A DNA stretch of 64,000 nt from Limnobacter alexandrii (GCF_005871185.1 NZ_SWKN01000006.1:310001-374000), one strand, 5' to 3'; positions 1-9,531 are shown, counted from the first letter of the stretch. Notes: generated by a model not told the origin, from the sequence alone. Program-made: numbers and translations.

Positions 1-655
1 TGTCATGGAAATGCCCTGCCACGTTGTTCAAGCCCACGCTGTAACCCACCGCCTCAAACACCTGGCTAACTCGCAAAGCGGTGCCCACGCCAATGGTGTC
101 GGCCACATCAAATTCTTGCACCCCAATATCGCGAAGCCGCAGGGCCACTTCGGCTGCGCTTTGCACAGGCACTTCACCCTGATACGGGCAGCCCAGAGCA
201 CATGAAATAGAGCCGCGCAAATGAATGTTGTGTGCGCGGGCCAACTCGGCGACAGGTTTGAAACGCTCGATACTTTCAGCAATCGTGCAGTTGATGTTTT
301 TTTGAGTGAATGCTTCCGATGCGGCGGTGAACACCACCGCTTCCTGCACACCGGCCTCAATGGCTGCCTCCATGCCTTTAAGGTTGGGCACCAGGGCTGA
401 ATAAGACACCGTGCGGTCTTGCAGTTCAGGCAGGTTTTGAAGGCCTGCCAACACATCGGCACCATCGGCCATTTGCGGCACCCATTTCGGCGACACAAAG
501 GCTGCGGCTTCCAACCTGTGAATACCTGCCTCAATCAGTTGCTTGCACAGGTCAATTTTGATGGCTGTGGAAATTGGCATTTTCTCGTTTTGAAGGCCAT
601 CGCGTGGGCCAACTTCAACCAAGGTGACTTGGGCAGGAAGTTTAGTCATGCTCAT
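1..655 (-). CDS. liuE: Hydroxymethylglutaryl-CoA lyase, C-terminal part cut by window edge
   Basis: Cleaves 3-hydroxy-3-methylglutaryl-CoA to acetoacetate and acetyl-CoA, the last step of leucine catabolism (also called mvaB). The visible 218 codons begin MSMTKLPAQVTLVEVGPRDG; the VGPRDGLQNE segment is the family's N-terminal metal/substrate-binding signature, and the CALGCPYQGEVP and DTIGVGT stretches are also typical. The frame is open to base 1, so the C-terminus, including the catalytic-cysteine GLGGCPYA region, lies outside. The ATG at 655-653 overlaps the liuD stop (TGA 654-652) as ATGA, implying translational coupling in the liu operon. A second in-frame ATG lies at 649. Confidence 0.95.
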   Translation of the reverse strand, partial: MSMTKLPAQVTLVEVGPRDGLQNEKMPISTAIKIDLCKQLIEAGIHRLEAAAFVSPKWVPQMADGADVLAGLQNLPELQDRTVSYSALVPNLKGMEAAIEAGVQEAVVFTAASEAFTQKNINCTIAESIERFKPVAELARAHNIHLRGSISCALGCPYQGEVPVQSAAEVALRLRDIGVQEFDVADTIGVGTALRVSQVFEAVGYSVGLNNVAGHFHD

Positions 656-2703
656 TTTGAATTCATGTCTTCAGAAAAATGAATCAGCTCGGTGCCCTCG
701 GTCACCTGATCACCAACAGGATGTGGAATGGCTTGCACTACACCATCGCAGGGCGAATTCAGGGTGTGTTCCATTTTCATGGCCTCCAGGCCAATCAAGG
801 GCTGCCCTTTTTTAACAGCATCGCCCACTTTCACAAACACTGCAAACACCTTGCCCGGCATGGGTGCTGCAACACCGTGTGCGTCGTGCCCCTGATCGGC
901 GCGAATGTGCGCCGGGTTTTGCCAGTGCAGGTTAACTTGTTCCGCACCCACATGAATGCTGAGATTGTCGCCATGCCAAATCAAATCAAAGGGGCTGCCT
1001 GCGTGTGGGCCTGTGTTGATACTGCCTTGGATTCGAGCCAAGCCACTTTGATTGCCCTGACCTGCCAGCGTTGCAATCAAAGAAGTGCCCGAGCATTGAA
1101 TAGTCGCCTGCTGCCCATTGACCAAGACATGCGTGTGCGTGGCCAGGGCAGTATCGCGATTTAACCAGCGATCCTCCCGCAAGGGTGGTGCACTGGAATA
1201 GAAACCGTCGAGCTGGGCCATTGGGTCGGCAGTTCTTTGGCCTTGGGTGTGTTGATGCAAAGCCCAGCGCGCAAGACCGGCCATGGCATGCACAGTGTCA
1301 GGATTAATCGGGTTTGGTGTGTCAGTAGCAGTACTCATTCTGTCTATCAGCCCAGTGTCGTATCCACCTGCCGCGAACTCGGGATTCAAACACAAGCTGC
1401 GCAACCAAGCCAGGTTGTTTTTCACGCCCACACAACGCAACTGCGCCAAGGCATCGGCAAGTTTTTTCAATGCGGCTTCACGGGTGGGCGCCCAGGTAAT
1501 CAGCTTGCCCACCATGGGGTCATAATACGGCGACACTGCGAGGCCAGAGCGCATGGAAGAATCGAGGCGAATGCCGGCAGTGCGGCCCGCATGGGTGCCC
1601 GTGCGAAACTCGATCGCATCCGGTGCTTCCCACAATTCAACGCTGCCAATGGCTGGCAAAAAACCTTGATCGGGGTTTTCGGCATACAGGCGCGCTTCAA
1701 AAGCATGGCCGTCGATGTGGATGGTTTCCTGCGTGGCGGGCAGGGGCAAGCCGGCTGCAATTTCGATTTGCCACTGCACCAAGTCAAAACCGGTGATCAT
1801 TTCGCTGACAGGGTGTTCCACTTGCAAGCGCGTGTTCATTTCCATGAAATAGAATTCGCCACGTGCATCCAGCAAAAACTCGACTGTGCCCGCACCCACG
1901 TAATTCACGGCCTTGGCTACTTGCACTGCAGTGTGCCCAAAGGCTTCACGCTGTTGTTCAGTAAGACCAAATGCCGGTGCTTCTTCAATCACTTTTTGGT
2001 GGCGACGCTGTGCTGAACAATCGCGTTCAAACAAATGCACCACATTGCCGTGCGTGTCTGCAAACACCTGCACTTCAACGTGGCGTGGCTTGATGATCTG
2101 TTTTTCAAGCATCACGGTGGCGTCGCCGAATGCATTTTTGGCCTCGCGCTGGCAACTTTCCAAGGCGGTCTGCAATTCGCCTGAATTGTTCACAATTCGA
2201 ATGCCTTTGCCACCACCGCCAGCCACGGCCTTGATCATCAGCGGAAAACCGATGCGTTCAGCTTCAGTTTGCAAAGTAGCCAACGATTGGTCGGCACCAA
2301 AGTAACCGGGAATCAGCGGCACGCCCGCGGGTTGCACGCAGGCCTTGGCTTCGCTTTTGCTGCCCATGATGCGAATGGCTTCAACACCAGGGCCGATGAA
2401 AGTGAGGTGTGCGTTGGCACAGGCCTGGGCGAATGCCGCATTTTCAGACAGAAATCCATAACCTGGGTGTATGGCCTGCGCACCGGTTTTCTTTGCAGCG
2501 GCAATCACTTTGTCGATATTCAGGTAACTTTGCGCGGCCTCGGGCTCGCCAAGGCACACGGCTTCATTGCATTCCTGCACATGCAAGGCCTGCGCATCGG
2601 CAGTGGAATACACCGCCACGGTGTGTATACCCATGGCCTGCGCTGTGCGGTTAATTCGGCGGGCAATTTCGCCCCGGTTGGCAATCAGTATTTTGGTGAA
2701 CAT
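652..2703 (-). CDS. liuD: Methylcrotonyl-CoA carboxylase biotin-containing alpha subunit
   Basis: ATP-dependent biotin carboxylase plus biotin carrier for 3-methylcrotonyl-CoA carboxylase (leucine pathway), working with the beta subunit encoded at 3564-5174. The 683-residue protein starts MFTKILIANRGEIARR, the usual biotin carboxylase start. It carries the glycine-rich ATP-grasp loop KAVAGGGGKGIR, the EMNTRLQVEHPVSE segment, and a C-terminal biotinyl domain with EAMKMEH, whose biotinylated lysine is about residue 643. I chose the ATG at 2703; a TTG at 2727 would add eight residues and overlap liuC. The length fits acyl-CoA carboxylase alpha subunits. The MCC assignment rests on operon context, since propionyl-CoA carboxylase alpha looks similar. 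Confidence 0.94.
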   Translation of the reverse strand: MFTKILIANRGEIARRINRTAQAMGIHTVAVYSTADAQALHVQECNEAVCLGEPEAAQSYLNIDKVIAAAKKTGAQAIHPGYGFLSENAAFAQACANAHLTFIGPGVEAIRIMGSKSEAKACVQPAGVPLIPGYFGADQSLATLQTEAERIGFPLMIKAVAGGGGKGIRIVNNSGELQTALESCQREAKNAFGDATVMLEKQIIKPRHVEVQVFADTHGNVVHLFERDCSAQRRHQKVIEEAPAFGLTEQQREAFGHTAVQVAKAVNYVGAGTVEFLLDARGEFYFMEMNTRLQVEHPVSEMITGFDLVQWQIEIAAGLPLPATQETIHIDGHAFEARLYAENPDQGFLPAIGSVELWEAPDAIEFRTGTHAGRTAGIRLDSSMRSGLAVSPYYDPMVGKLITWAPTREAALKKLADALAQLRCVGVKNNLAWLRSLCLNPEFAAGGYDTGLIDRMSTATDTPNPINPDTVHAMAGLARWALHQHTQGQRTADPMAQLDGFYSSAPPLREDRWLNRDTALATHTHVLVNGQQATIQCSGTSLIATLAGQGNQSGLARIQGSINTGPHAGSPFDLIWHGDNLSIHVGAEQVNLHWQNPAHIRADQGHDAHGVAAPMPGKVFAVFVKVGDAVKKGQPLIGLEAMKMEHTLNSPCDGVVQAIPHPVGDQVTEGTELIHFSEDMNSK

Positions 2704-2719
2704 TGTGTGAATAACCTTT

Positions 2720-3517
2720 TTAGCCAACCCACTTCGGTTTGCGTTTTTCCATGAAAGCCATCATGCCCTCGGCGGCCTCGGCGCTGCCGCGCACAGCCGC
2801 CAGGCGTGCAGCCACGTCGGCATGGGTTTCGTCGGCGGTGACGTCCATGCGTGACACATCGCGAACGAGTTTTTTACATGCGGCCATGGCGTCGGGCGCG
2901 CAACTGTCCAGTTCTGCCAGAATGGATTCAAGTTTGGCATCCAGCGTATCGGGCGTGGTCAGTTCATGCACCATGCCCAATTCGTATGCTTTCTCGGCAG
3001 TGAATGTTTCGCCTGTGATGAAGTAACGGCGTGCGGCCTGCACACCCATGGCTTGAACCACATAAGGGCTGATGGTGGCGGGAATCAATCCGCGCTTTAC
3101 CTCAGGCAAGCTGAACTTCACGTTGTTGCTGGCCACAATAATGTCGCTGGCGCTGACCAACCCTGTTGCGCCGGCCAGGCACAGGCCATGCACCCGGGCC
3201 ACCACTGGTTTCGGGCATTCAGCAATGCCACGGAACAGGCTAGTCAGGGTAATGCCGCTTTGCTGGTTGCTGGCAGCCTGCTGGGCCATTTGCATCATGT
3301 AACCGAGGTCGGCGCCAGAACAAAATGCGTCGCCGTTTGCAGCCAGCACAATTGCGCGTGTTTCCGCATCATTGCCCAAACGTTGAAAGGCCTCCACGAG
3401 CATGGCGATCATTTCACCGTTCATGGCGTTTTTGATGTGCGGGCGGTTCAGCGTTAACCACACAGATTTTCCATTGCGGGTTTCAATCACAGGTTTTTCG
3501 TTGGTCTGCTCTGTCAT
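2720..3517 (-). CDS. liuC: Methylglutaconyl-CoA hydratase (enoyl-CoA hydratase family)
   Basis: Crotonase-fold enzyme of 265 residues, expected to hydrate 3-methylglutaconyl-CoA to HMG-CoA. WLTLNRPHIKNAMN is the usual N-terminal crotonase signature. FCSGADLGYM supplies oxyanion-hole backbone, and HGLCLAGATGLVSASDI is the second conserved block. The ATG at 3517 follows a GGAGA-like ribosome site. The gene lies between liuB and liuD on the same strand with short gaps (46 and 16 bases), so it belongs to the operon. Crotonases are hard to separate by sequence; the substrate is inferred from the complete set of neighbouring leucine-pathway genes. Confidence 0.92.
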   Translation of the reverse strand: MTEQTNEKPVIETRNGKSVWLTLNRPHIKNAMNGEMIAMLVEAFQRLGNDAETRAIVLAANGDAFCSGADLGYMMQMAQQAASNQQSGITLTSLFRGIAECPKPVVARVHGLCLAGATGLVSASDIIVASNNVKFSLPEVKRGLIPATISPYVVQAMGVQAARRYFITGETFTAEKAYELGMVHELTTPDTLDAKLESILAELDSCAPDAMAACKKLVRDVSRMDVTADETHADVAARLAAVRGSAEAAEGMMAFMEKRKPKWVG

Positions 3518-3563
3518 CGCAGGGTCTCCATTTTTATTGTTCTACGCATTTGCATACGCGCCT

Positions 3564-5174
3564 TTACATTCTGTACACGCCAAATTTCGTTTCTGGAATG
3601 TCAGCATTCAGGCTGGCTGAAATGGCCATGCCCAAAATACGCCGCGTGTCAGCCGGATCGATCAAGCCGTCGTCCCACAGCCTTGCAGTGGCGTAATACG
3701 GTTGGCTTTGTTCATCGAACTGTTTCAGCGTGGGGGCTTTGAATTCGGCTTCTTCTTCCTTGCTCCAGCTGCCACCTTTGGCTTCAATCTGGTTGCGCTT
3801 CACAGTGGCCAACACACCGGCCGCTTGTTCGCCACCCATCACGCTGATGCGCGCATTGGGCCACATCCACATGAAGCGCGGGCTGTAGGCGCGCCCGCAC
3901 ATGCCATAGTTACCGGCACCAAAAGAACCACCAATGACCACGGTGAATTTGGGCACTTTGGCACAAGCCACTGCCATGACCATTTTTGCGCCATGGCGGG
4001 CAATGCCTTCGTTTTCCACTTTTTTGCCCACCATGAAGCCAGTGATGTTTTGCAAAAACACGAGCGGAATTTTGCGCTGGCAACACAACTCGATAAAATG
4101 CGCACCCTTCTGGGCCGACTCGGAAAACAGAATGCCATTGTTCGCCACAATACCCACGGGCATGCCGTACAAGCGCGCAAAGCCACACACCAGCGTGCTG
4201 CCAAAACGGGCTTTGAATTCATCGAACTCGCTGCCATCAACCATGCGGGCAATGATGTCGCGCACGTCGAATGGCTTTTTCGCATCGCTTGGCACAATGC
4301 CGTAAATTTCTTCGGCGCTGTACAGGGGCTCTTTCGATTCGCTCAAGGCCCATGGGTAGCGCTTTTCGGGGCGACCCAGATTCGCCACGATGCGGCGTGC
4401 AATTTCCAAAGCGTGTTGATCGTTCTCGGCCAAGTGGTCGGCCACACCGGAAAGGCGCGTGTGCACATCGGCACCACCCAGTTCTTCAGCACTGACAATT
4501 TCGCCCGTGGCGGCTTGCACCAAGGGTGGGCCACCCAAGAAAATCGTGGCCTGATTTTTTACGATAATGGCTTCGTCGCTCATGGCGGGTACATAGGCAC
4601 CACCGGCAGTGCAGCTGCCCATGACCACTGCAATTTGCGCAATACCTTGCGCACTCATATTGGCCTGGTTAAAAAATATGCGGCCGAAGTGATCTCGATC
4701 GGGAAACACTTCGTCTTGATTGGGCAAGTTGGCCCCACCAGAGTCCACCAGATAAATACAGGGCAAGTTGTTTTCTGCGGCCACTTCCTGCGCACGCAGG
4801 TGCTTTTTCACGCTGAGTGGATAGTAAGTGCCGCCCTTCACCGTGGCGTCGTTGCACACAATCATGCAGTCCACACCGCTCACCCGGCCAATGCCGGCAA
4901 TGGCACCCGCGCCCGGCGCAGCACCACCGTACATGCCCCAAGCCGCCAATGGCGCCAACTCAAGAAATGGTGAGCCGGGATCGAGCAAACCGGCCACGCG
5001 CTCGCGCGGCAGCAACTTTCCGCGCGCGGTGTGCCGCTCATTGGCCACCTTGCCACCACCCTGCGCGACCACCGCCAAATTGGCTTTCAGTTCGTCAACC
5101 AGCTTTTTCAGTGCAGCCTGATTGGCCGCAAAATCAGGGCGGTTTTTAACGTTGTTGGAATCGAGAACCGCCAT
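3564..5174 (-). CDS. liuB: Methylcrotonyl-CoA carboxylase carboxyltransferase beta subunit
   Basis: Transfers carboxyl from carboxybiotin to 3-methylcrotonyl-CoA; partner of the alpha subunit at 652-2703. The 536-residue protein has the N-terminal carboxyltransferase half ([37 protein letters not shown]) and the C-terminal half ([28 protein letters not shown]). The last stretch is characteristic of MCC beta, whereas propionyl-CoA carboxylase beta differs there. Length is normal. The start MAVLDSNN lies only two bases downstream of the stop of the isomerase gene at 5177, so the two are surely co-transcribed. Its antisense strand carries a long shadow frame, which is not a gene. Confidence 0.95.
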   Translation of the reverse strand: MAVLDSNNVKNRPDFAANQAALKKLVDELKANLAVVAQGGGKVANERHTARGKLLPRERVAGLLDPGSPFLELAPLAAWGMYGGAAPGAGAIAGIGRVSGVDCMIVCNDATVKGGTYYPLSVKKHLRAQEVAAENNLPCIYLVDSGGANLPNQDEVFPDRDHFGRIFFNQANMSAQGIAQIAVVMGSCTAGGAYVPAMSDEAIIVKNQATIFLGGPPLVQAATGEIVSAEELGGADVHTRLSGVADHLAENDQHALEIARRIVANLGRPEKRYPWALSESKEPLYSAEEIYGIVPSDAKKPFDVRDIIARMVDGSEFDEFKARFGSTLVCGFARLYGMPVGIVANNGILFSESAQKGAHFIELCCQRKIPLVFLQNITGFMVGKKVENEGIARHGAKMVMAVACAKVPKFTVVIGGSFGAGNYGMCGRAYSPRFMWMWPNARISVMGGEQAAGVLATVKRNQIEAKGGSWSKEEEAEFKAPTLKQFDEQSQPYYATARLWDDGLIDPADTRRILGMAISASLNADIPETKFGVYRM

Positions 5175-5176
5175 GT

Positions 5177-5785
5177 TTAGAACGGTCCCTGTGCTACCCA
5201 GCGGCGCAATTGCTCCATGCGGTCTTGGCCCCAGAAGGCTTCCCCATCCACCACAAAGTAGGGTGCACCAAACATGCCTGCATCAATGGATTCTTGCACG
5301 GCGTTTTTCATTTGCTCTTTCACTGCGTCGGTTTGGCTGCCTTCAACCAGCGCTGAACCATCCAGACCAATCGAGCTGGCCACTTGGGCAACCACAGCGT
5401 CTTCAGTGATGTCCAGGCCATCCACAAAATACGCCTTGTACAGGGCGCGAGTTAGTTCACCTGCTTTGTCAGCCTGTGTGTTGAGCACCTGCAAAATAGC
5501 GCGTGAAGCCGTGGTGGCGTTGATTGGAAACTTCTTGGGCCAATTGATTTTCAAGCCATGAAAGCGCGCGGTGCGGGCAAAGTCTTTTGCCGAATACTTG
5601 CCCTTGGCCGGGTTCATCATGGGCGCGGTGTTGCCTGTGCTTTTGAACACGAAGCCCAGCAAGGTGGGCTTGTAGTTCACCGTGCGGTTGCCAGCGGCAG
5701 CAATTTCTTCGATTTGCTCGGCGGCCACATAGCTGTAGGGGCTGGTCAGGTCGAAATAGAAATCAATCGTTTGTTTGGTAGTCAT
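5177..5785 (-). CDS. DsbA-family 2-hydroxychromene-2-carboxylate isomerase-like protein
   Basis: A 202-residue thioredoxin-fold protein of the HCCA isomerase / GST-kappa group, which uses glutathione to isomerise 2-hydroxychromene-2-carboxylate in aromatic degradation. The N-terminus [20 protein letters not shown] has serine where DsbA has CxxC, as HCCA isomerases do. [20 protein letters not shown] is the conserved C-terminal cis-proline segment. It is the first gene of the leucine operon, two bases from liuB. No aromatic-ring pathway genes accompany it, so the true substrate is unclear; a role in glutathione-dependent isomerisation or detoxification linked to acyl-CoA metabolism is only a guess. 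Confidence 0.85.
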   Translation of the reverse strand: MTTKQTIDFYFDLTSPYSYVAAEQIEEIAAAGNRTVNYKPTLLGFVFKSTGNTAPMMNPAKGKYSAKDFARTARFHGLKINWPKKFPINATTASRAILQVLNTQADKAGELTRALYKAYFVDGLDITEDAVVAQVASSIGLDGSALVEGSQTDAVKEQMKNAVQESIDAGMFGAPYFVVDGEAFWGQDRMEQLRRWVAQGPF

Positions 5786-5845
5786 GGTGCTTTTTGGCTC
5801 CAGATTGAGGTGTTCTTGTGATTCTATCGAAGTTAGGGCTGACTT

Positions 5846-5861
5846 CGCAGGCCTGCCTGCG
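5846..5861. other. Short perfect hairpin between exoD-like gene and liu operon
   Basis: CGCAGG (5846-5851) and CCTGCG (5856-5861) form a perfect 6-bp stem with a 4-base loop. It lies just downstream of the ExoD-like gene stop and upstream of the leucine operon. There is no run of T on the minus strand after it, so it is at best a weak terminator or a leader structure. Confidence 0.35.
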
Positions 5862-5866
5862 CCTTG

Positions 5867-6559
5867 TCAGGAAAAAAGCCAACCCAGCCACTGGCTGGCC
5901 CAGGGTTGCTTTGAAACCCACGCAAACACAGCATAACCGCCCCACCACAACAGCAGCACCAACAGGGCCGCTAGCGCGGTGAACACATAGCCAGCCAGCA
6001 CCAACCTGCCATCGCGCACCCTTAAACCAAAGGTGATGCACACCATGGCCGCTGCGGGCAGCACATTGTCGAATGAAGCAAAGGGCACTGGTGCAGCCAT
6101 GCACAAACCCGCAAAAGCCAGCACCAAACCGTTGATTGGCCGCATGCGCGGGTGGCTCATGATGAAAAGCCTTGGCCTACTGTGGGGCGCCACCCTGCGA
6201 ATAAAAATTCCCAGAAACTTTTTGAGCACACCGGCCGCCTTGGGTGGAAGTCGCTTTTCACCGATCTTCTTGGGAATGGGCACACCAAAACCCAGCGCAT
6301 AGCCCACACCGAGCAAAAAGGTAAGGTACCCCAAACTGGTGGCAATTCCGGGAATTCCAAAAGGCAACAACAGCGGCAAGGCAGCCAGGCCAATCCAGGT
6401 CAATTGCTGCTTCGGGCTACGCCCAATCGCATCGGCCACAGTGGCCTGCGCCATATTGTCGGCGAACAACACCACACGCCGCCAAGCGTAGGGCAGTTCT
6501 TTCAACGATTCATCTTGATCGGCAGGCTTGTTCAATTGACTGGCTGTGAATAAAAGCAC
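5867..6559 (-). CDS. ExoD-family membrane protein
   Basis: A 230-residue inner-membrane protein resembling the ExoD family (exopolysaccharide synthesis, PF06055), whose biochemical role is not established. The visible order is a soluble N-terminus, a hydrophobic block rich in L, P and G (LPLLLPFGIPGIATSLGYL), a basic central loop (PKKIGEKRLPPKAAG), then two or three further hydrophobic spans. The APVPFASFDNVLPAAAM segment matches the family's PIPFGNxLPA pattern. The reading frame opens with GTG at 6559 and no better start is obvious. It is transcribed toward the leucine operon but separated from it by about 80 bases. Confidence 0.75.
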   Translation of the reverse strand: MLLFTASQLNKPADQDESLKELPYAWRRVVLFADNMAQATVADAIGRSPKQQLTWIGLAALPLLLPFGIPGIATSLGYLTFLLGVGYALGFGVPIPKKIGEKRLPPKAAGVLKKFLGIFIRRVAPHSRPRLFIMSHPRMRPINGLVLAFAGLCMAAPVPFASFDNVLPAAAMVCITFGLRVRDGRLVLAGYVFTALAALLVLLLWWGGYAVFAWVSKQPWASQWLGWLFS

Positions 6560-6702
6560 CCCATCTTAGGCGAATTTGAGTGCAGGCATGATGCGGCATA
6601 CCACTTTCGAGCGAAGGGTAAGCCCGATAGACAACATACCCAATGAAGCATCACCCTAGATGATGACGCTTTTGCCACATTCAGCCGCAAACAGGAGTGA
6701 CC

Positions 6703-7086
6703 ATGCTAAAACGAGCTTGTCTTTCAATTGCTTTGACCGCGGGCGCATTGATGGCTTCACCTGCGTTCGCAGAGCGCTTTCCGGACGTGCCGCGCCCCAT
6801 CGATTATTTTGTGAATGGCGAAGAAATTCTGGCCGTACACACGCTACGCGACAATATTCGGGCACAAGGTAACTTCCCCTTGGCCAAGGCTTTGCTGACA
6901 ATTGGCCGTGAAGACCTTCTGGGTCTGAACCGCAGCCTGGACAGTTTTGAAACCGGCACCTTGGAAACACCCTTGGGCGGGCACTTCGAGGTGGACAAAG
7001 AGGAGGTTGTACAATTCCGGAGCGAACGCGCGGTGCGGGGCACACGGGGGTTGAATCGCCTGGGTTACAGAAGTGGATTCAATTAA
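6703..7086 (+). CDS. Small exported protein of unknown function
   Basis: 127 residues with a clear Sec signal peptide: MLKRACLSIALTAG followed by a hydrophobic core and cleavage after SPAFA. The mature part is about 105 residues, charged, without cysteines. I recognise no domain. The ATG at 6703 has AGGAG five bases upstream; the GTG at 6697 overlaps that ribosome site and is unlikely. It is a single-gene unit: upstream gene divergent, downstream gene convergent. The C-terminus (RSERAVRGTRGLNRLGYRSG) is very basic, which could suit binding to an acidic surface, but this is speculation. Confidence 0.75.
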   Translation: MLKRACLSIALTAGALMASPAFAERFPDVPRPIDYFVNGEEILAVHTLRDNIRAQGNFPLAKALLTIGREDLLGLNRSLDSFETGTLETPLGGHFEVDKEEVVQFRSERAVRGTRGLNRLGYRSGFN

Positions 7087-7094
7087 AATTAAAA

Positions 7095-7118
7095 AAGGGC
7101 TGCATTCACGCAGCCCTT
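7095..7118 (-). terminator. Intrinsic terminator between convergent genes
   Basis: AAGGGCTGC (7095-7103) pairs perfectly with GCAGCCCTT (7110-7118) around a 6-base loop. The A-rich stretch just to the left (7084-7096) becomes a U-tract for minus-strand transcripts, so the hairpin mainly ends the monooxygenase gene. The T content on the plus side is weaker. Confidence 0.8.
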
Positions 7119-7139
7119 CTCAATTAACACTTTGATTAC

Positions 7140-8651
7140 TTACGCAGCCTGCTTGGCCTGCGCTTTCCGGCTTGATGTTTTCTTGCCAGCTGCTGAACCT
7201 GCTTTCGCAAATTCCAGCACGCCGTCTTCAAGCTTGCCTTTCTTCAACACAGGGCGATCGGCCAGGTAGTTGTTCACCACTGTCCACGGTGCTGCCGGGC
7301 CCTGTTTGGGCAGACGGTCGGCTGCGCGCTTCATGTAGCCAGCTTCCAGGTCAAACATCGGCGTATCGTCGGCTTCAACACCTTCAGCATTGGGCACCAC
7401 GCGGTTGTAGCCATGTTTGTCCATGTGATTGATCACGCGGCACACAAATTCAGCGGCCAAATCCGCTTTCAATGTCCACGATGCATTGGTGTAACCAAAC
7501 ACCATGGCAAAGTTGGGAATGCTGCTCATCATCACGCCTTTGTAGCTCATCACCTCGCCGACATTCACGGGCTTGCCATCCACGTGCGCAGTCAAACCGC
7601 CCAGAATTTGAAGATCGAGACCAGTAGCAGTGATGATGATGTCCGCTTCCAAAACCTGTCCGCTTTTCAACTTGATGCCATTGCTCACGAAGGTGTCGAT
7701 GTGATCGGTCACAATATCGGCCTTGCCTTTTTTCAACACTTTGAACAAGTCGCCATCGGGCACCACACACAGACGCTGGTCCCATGGGTTGTAGCTGGGG
7801 GTGAAGTGCTTCATGTCGAAACTCTTGCCCATGCGAGCACGGGTAGCACCCAACAACAGGCGTTTAATGGCCTGTGGGCGCTCTTTGCTCAACTTGAAAA
7901 TCAAACGCTGCAACCCAATGTTGCGGGCACGGCCAATGTTGTAAACCCAAGTGTCGGGCATGAATTTCTTCAACACCACTGAAACTGGGTCGACTGAAGG
8001 AATGGATGCGATGTAAGTGGGCGAGCGCTGCAGCATGGTGACGTGGGCTGCGTCGTCGGCCATGGCGGGCACCAGGGTAATGGCTGTTGCGCCACTGCCA
8101 ATCACCACCACACGCTTGCCAGAGTAATCAAGGTTTTCAGGCCACTGCTGTGGGTGCACCACGGTGCCTTTGAAATTCTTGATGCCAGGAAATTCCGGGC
8201 TGTAACCCTTGTCGTAGTTGTAGTAACCCGTGCAGCCCAGCAAGAAGTTGCTGGTAAACACCTGCTTTTCACCAGTTTCTTCAATAATGCCTTCCACGGT
8301 CCACTGGTTCGCCTCAGAATCCCAGTTGGCAGCCGTTACTTTCAAACCGAATTGGATGTCTTTGGTGACGTTGTTTTCTTTGGCTGCTTCGGTCACGTAT
8401 TCACGAATTTCCTGGCCATTGGCCAATACTTTCTCGCCTTTCCAGGGTTTGAAGCTGTAACCCAGTGTGAACATGTCGGAATCTGAGCGAATACCGGGAT
8501 ACCGGAAAAGATCCCAAGTACCACCAATGGCTTTGCGACGTTCCAGAATTTTGATGCTCTTGCCCTTGCAGTTCTGCTTGATGTGGCATGCTGCACCAAT
8601 GCCAGACAGACCGGCGCCAATAATCAGTACGTCTACGTGTGGATTGTTCAT
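7140..8651 (-). CDS. EthA-type Baeyer-Villiger / flavin-containing monooxygenase
   Basis: FAD/NADPH monooxygenase of 503 residues that inserts oxygen into ketones or sulfur compounds. It has the FAD site GAGLSG (residues 12-17), the GGTWDLFRYPGIRSDSDM block, the Baeyer-Villiger fingerprint FxGxxxHxxxWP (FKGTVVHPQQWP, residues 160-171) and the NADPH site GSGATA. From memory the protein is close throughout to mycobacterial EthA, including YYNYDKGYSP and GYTNASWTLKADL. The last 15 residues are a lysine/alanine-rich tail. It is divergent from a nitroreductase gene with a 132-base spacer. The physiological substrate cannot be read from the sequence. Confidence 0.93.
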   Translation of the reverse strand: MNNPHVDVLIIGAGLSGIGAACHIKQNCKGKSIKILERRKAIGGTWDLFRYPGIRSDSDMFTLGYSFKPWKGEKVLANGQEIREYVTEAAKENNVTKDIQFGLKVTAANWDSEANQWTVEGIIEETGEKQVFTSNFLLGCTGYYNYDKGYSPEFPGIKNFKGTVVHPQQWPENLDYSGKRVVVIGSGATAITLVPAMADDAAHVTMLQRSPTYIASIPSVDPVSVVLKKFMPDTWVYNIGRARNIGLQRLIFKLSKERPQAIKRLLLGATRARMGKSFDMKHFTPSYNPWDQRLCVVPDGDLFKVLKKGKADIVTDHIDTFVSNGIKLKSGQVLEADIIITATGLDLQILGGLTAHVDGKPVNVGEVMSYKGVMMSSIPNFAMVFGYTNASWTLKADLAAEFVCRVINHMDKHGYNRVVPNAEGVEADDTPMFDLEAGYMKRAADRLPKQGPAAPWTVVNNYLADRPVLKKGKLEDGVLEFAKAGSAAGKKTSSRKAQAKQAA

Positions 8652-8783
8652 TATTTTGTCCCCGTGGTTTGACCGTTCATGTGACTTTTCGTATTGTCAG
8701 TTGAGAGGATAGTGGCGAGCCGGCTCTGTTGGCTAGTAAGAAACACTCTAAACTGGGCTAACTATTACACAGAGCAAGGAAAA

Positions 8784-9509
8784 ATGGAATTTCTTGAAAC
8801 ACTGAAACAGCGACACAGCGTACGTGCTTTTGACCCCAAGGCTGTACCAGAAGAAGTACTTCAACGCCTACTTTCACAGGCTGCACTGTCACCAAGTTGG
8901 TCGAATACCCACCCCTATCGCATCGCACTGGCCACCGGAGATGTGCTGGAAAGTTTGCGCAGCGAACTGTATTCACGCTTTCAAGAAACCATTAAATTGC
9001 AGCGCGGCGGCAAGTTGGCGCAAATCAAAGGGCTGCTGACACGCAGCAAAGGCATTCCCGATGGCGATGTAAAACCTGTGGTGAACTACCCAGGGGATTT
9101 GCAAGCCCGGCGGGTAGAGTGTGGCAAAGGTCTGTACGGCGTACTGGGTGTAGCCCGCAACGATTTGAAGGCCCGCGACCAGGCCATGGCCGAGAACTTT
9201 CGCATGTTTGGTGCCCCGGCTGCTGCATTCGTGTTTGTGCATGAGGGTGTGGGCATTTACAGCGCACTGGACGCCGGTATTTTTTTGCAAAGCCTGATGC
9301 TGGCGGCCACCAACGAGGGCTTGGGCACCTGCGCGCAAGGCGCACTGGGGCTGTTCCGTTCACCCTTGGATAAACACTTTGACATCCCGAAGCAGTACAA
9401 CTTGCTGTGCGGCGTGGCCATTGGCTACGAACTGGATGTGCCTGTGAACAAGTTTCAGCCTGAGAAGATTGCGGCGAGTGAATTGATGTTGCCCAAGCGA
9501 GGGGCCTGA
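8784..9509 (+). CDS. Nitroreductase family protein
   Basis: FMN-dependent oxidoreductase of 241 residues with the usual nitroreductase opening (LKQRHSVRAFDPKAVPEE, with the HSVR phosphate-binding segment) and ALSPSWSNTHPYRIAL. The C-terminal half holds DAGIFLQSLMLAATNEGLGT, the conserved FMN-binding helix region. I chose ATG 8784 because AAGGA precedes it; the open frame extends to 8694 without a ribosome site. It diverges from the monooxygenase gene, and shared regulation is possible. Nitroreductases often reduce quinones or nitroaromatics; the substrate is unknown. Confidence 0.92.
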   Translation: MEFLETLKQRHSVRAFDPKAVPEEVLQRLLSQAALSPSWSNTHPYRIALATGDVLESLRSELYSRFQETIKLQRGGKLAQIKGLLTRSKGIPDGDVKPVVNYPGDLQARRVECGKGLYGVLGVARNDLKARDQAMAENFRMFGAPAAAFVFVHEGVGIYSALDAGIFLQSLMLAATNEGLGTCAQGALGLFRSPLDKHFDIPKQYNLLCGVAIGYELDVPVNKFQPEKIAASELMLPKRGA

Positions 9510-9531
9510 ATGCAGGCTGTTTAACAGCTCA

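Noticed and set aside
3702-4973. 423-residue frame antisense to liuB
   Set aside because: Lies wholly inside a well-supported carboxyltransferase gene and has histidine-rich nonsense composition.
6697-6702. GTG start for the small exported protein
   Set aside because: It overlaps the AGGAG ribosome site that properly serves ATG 6703.
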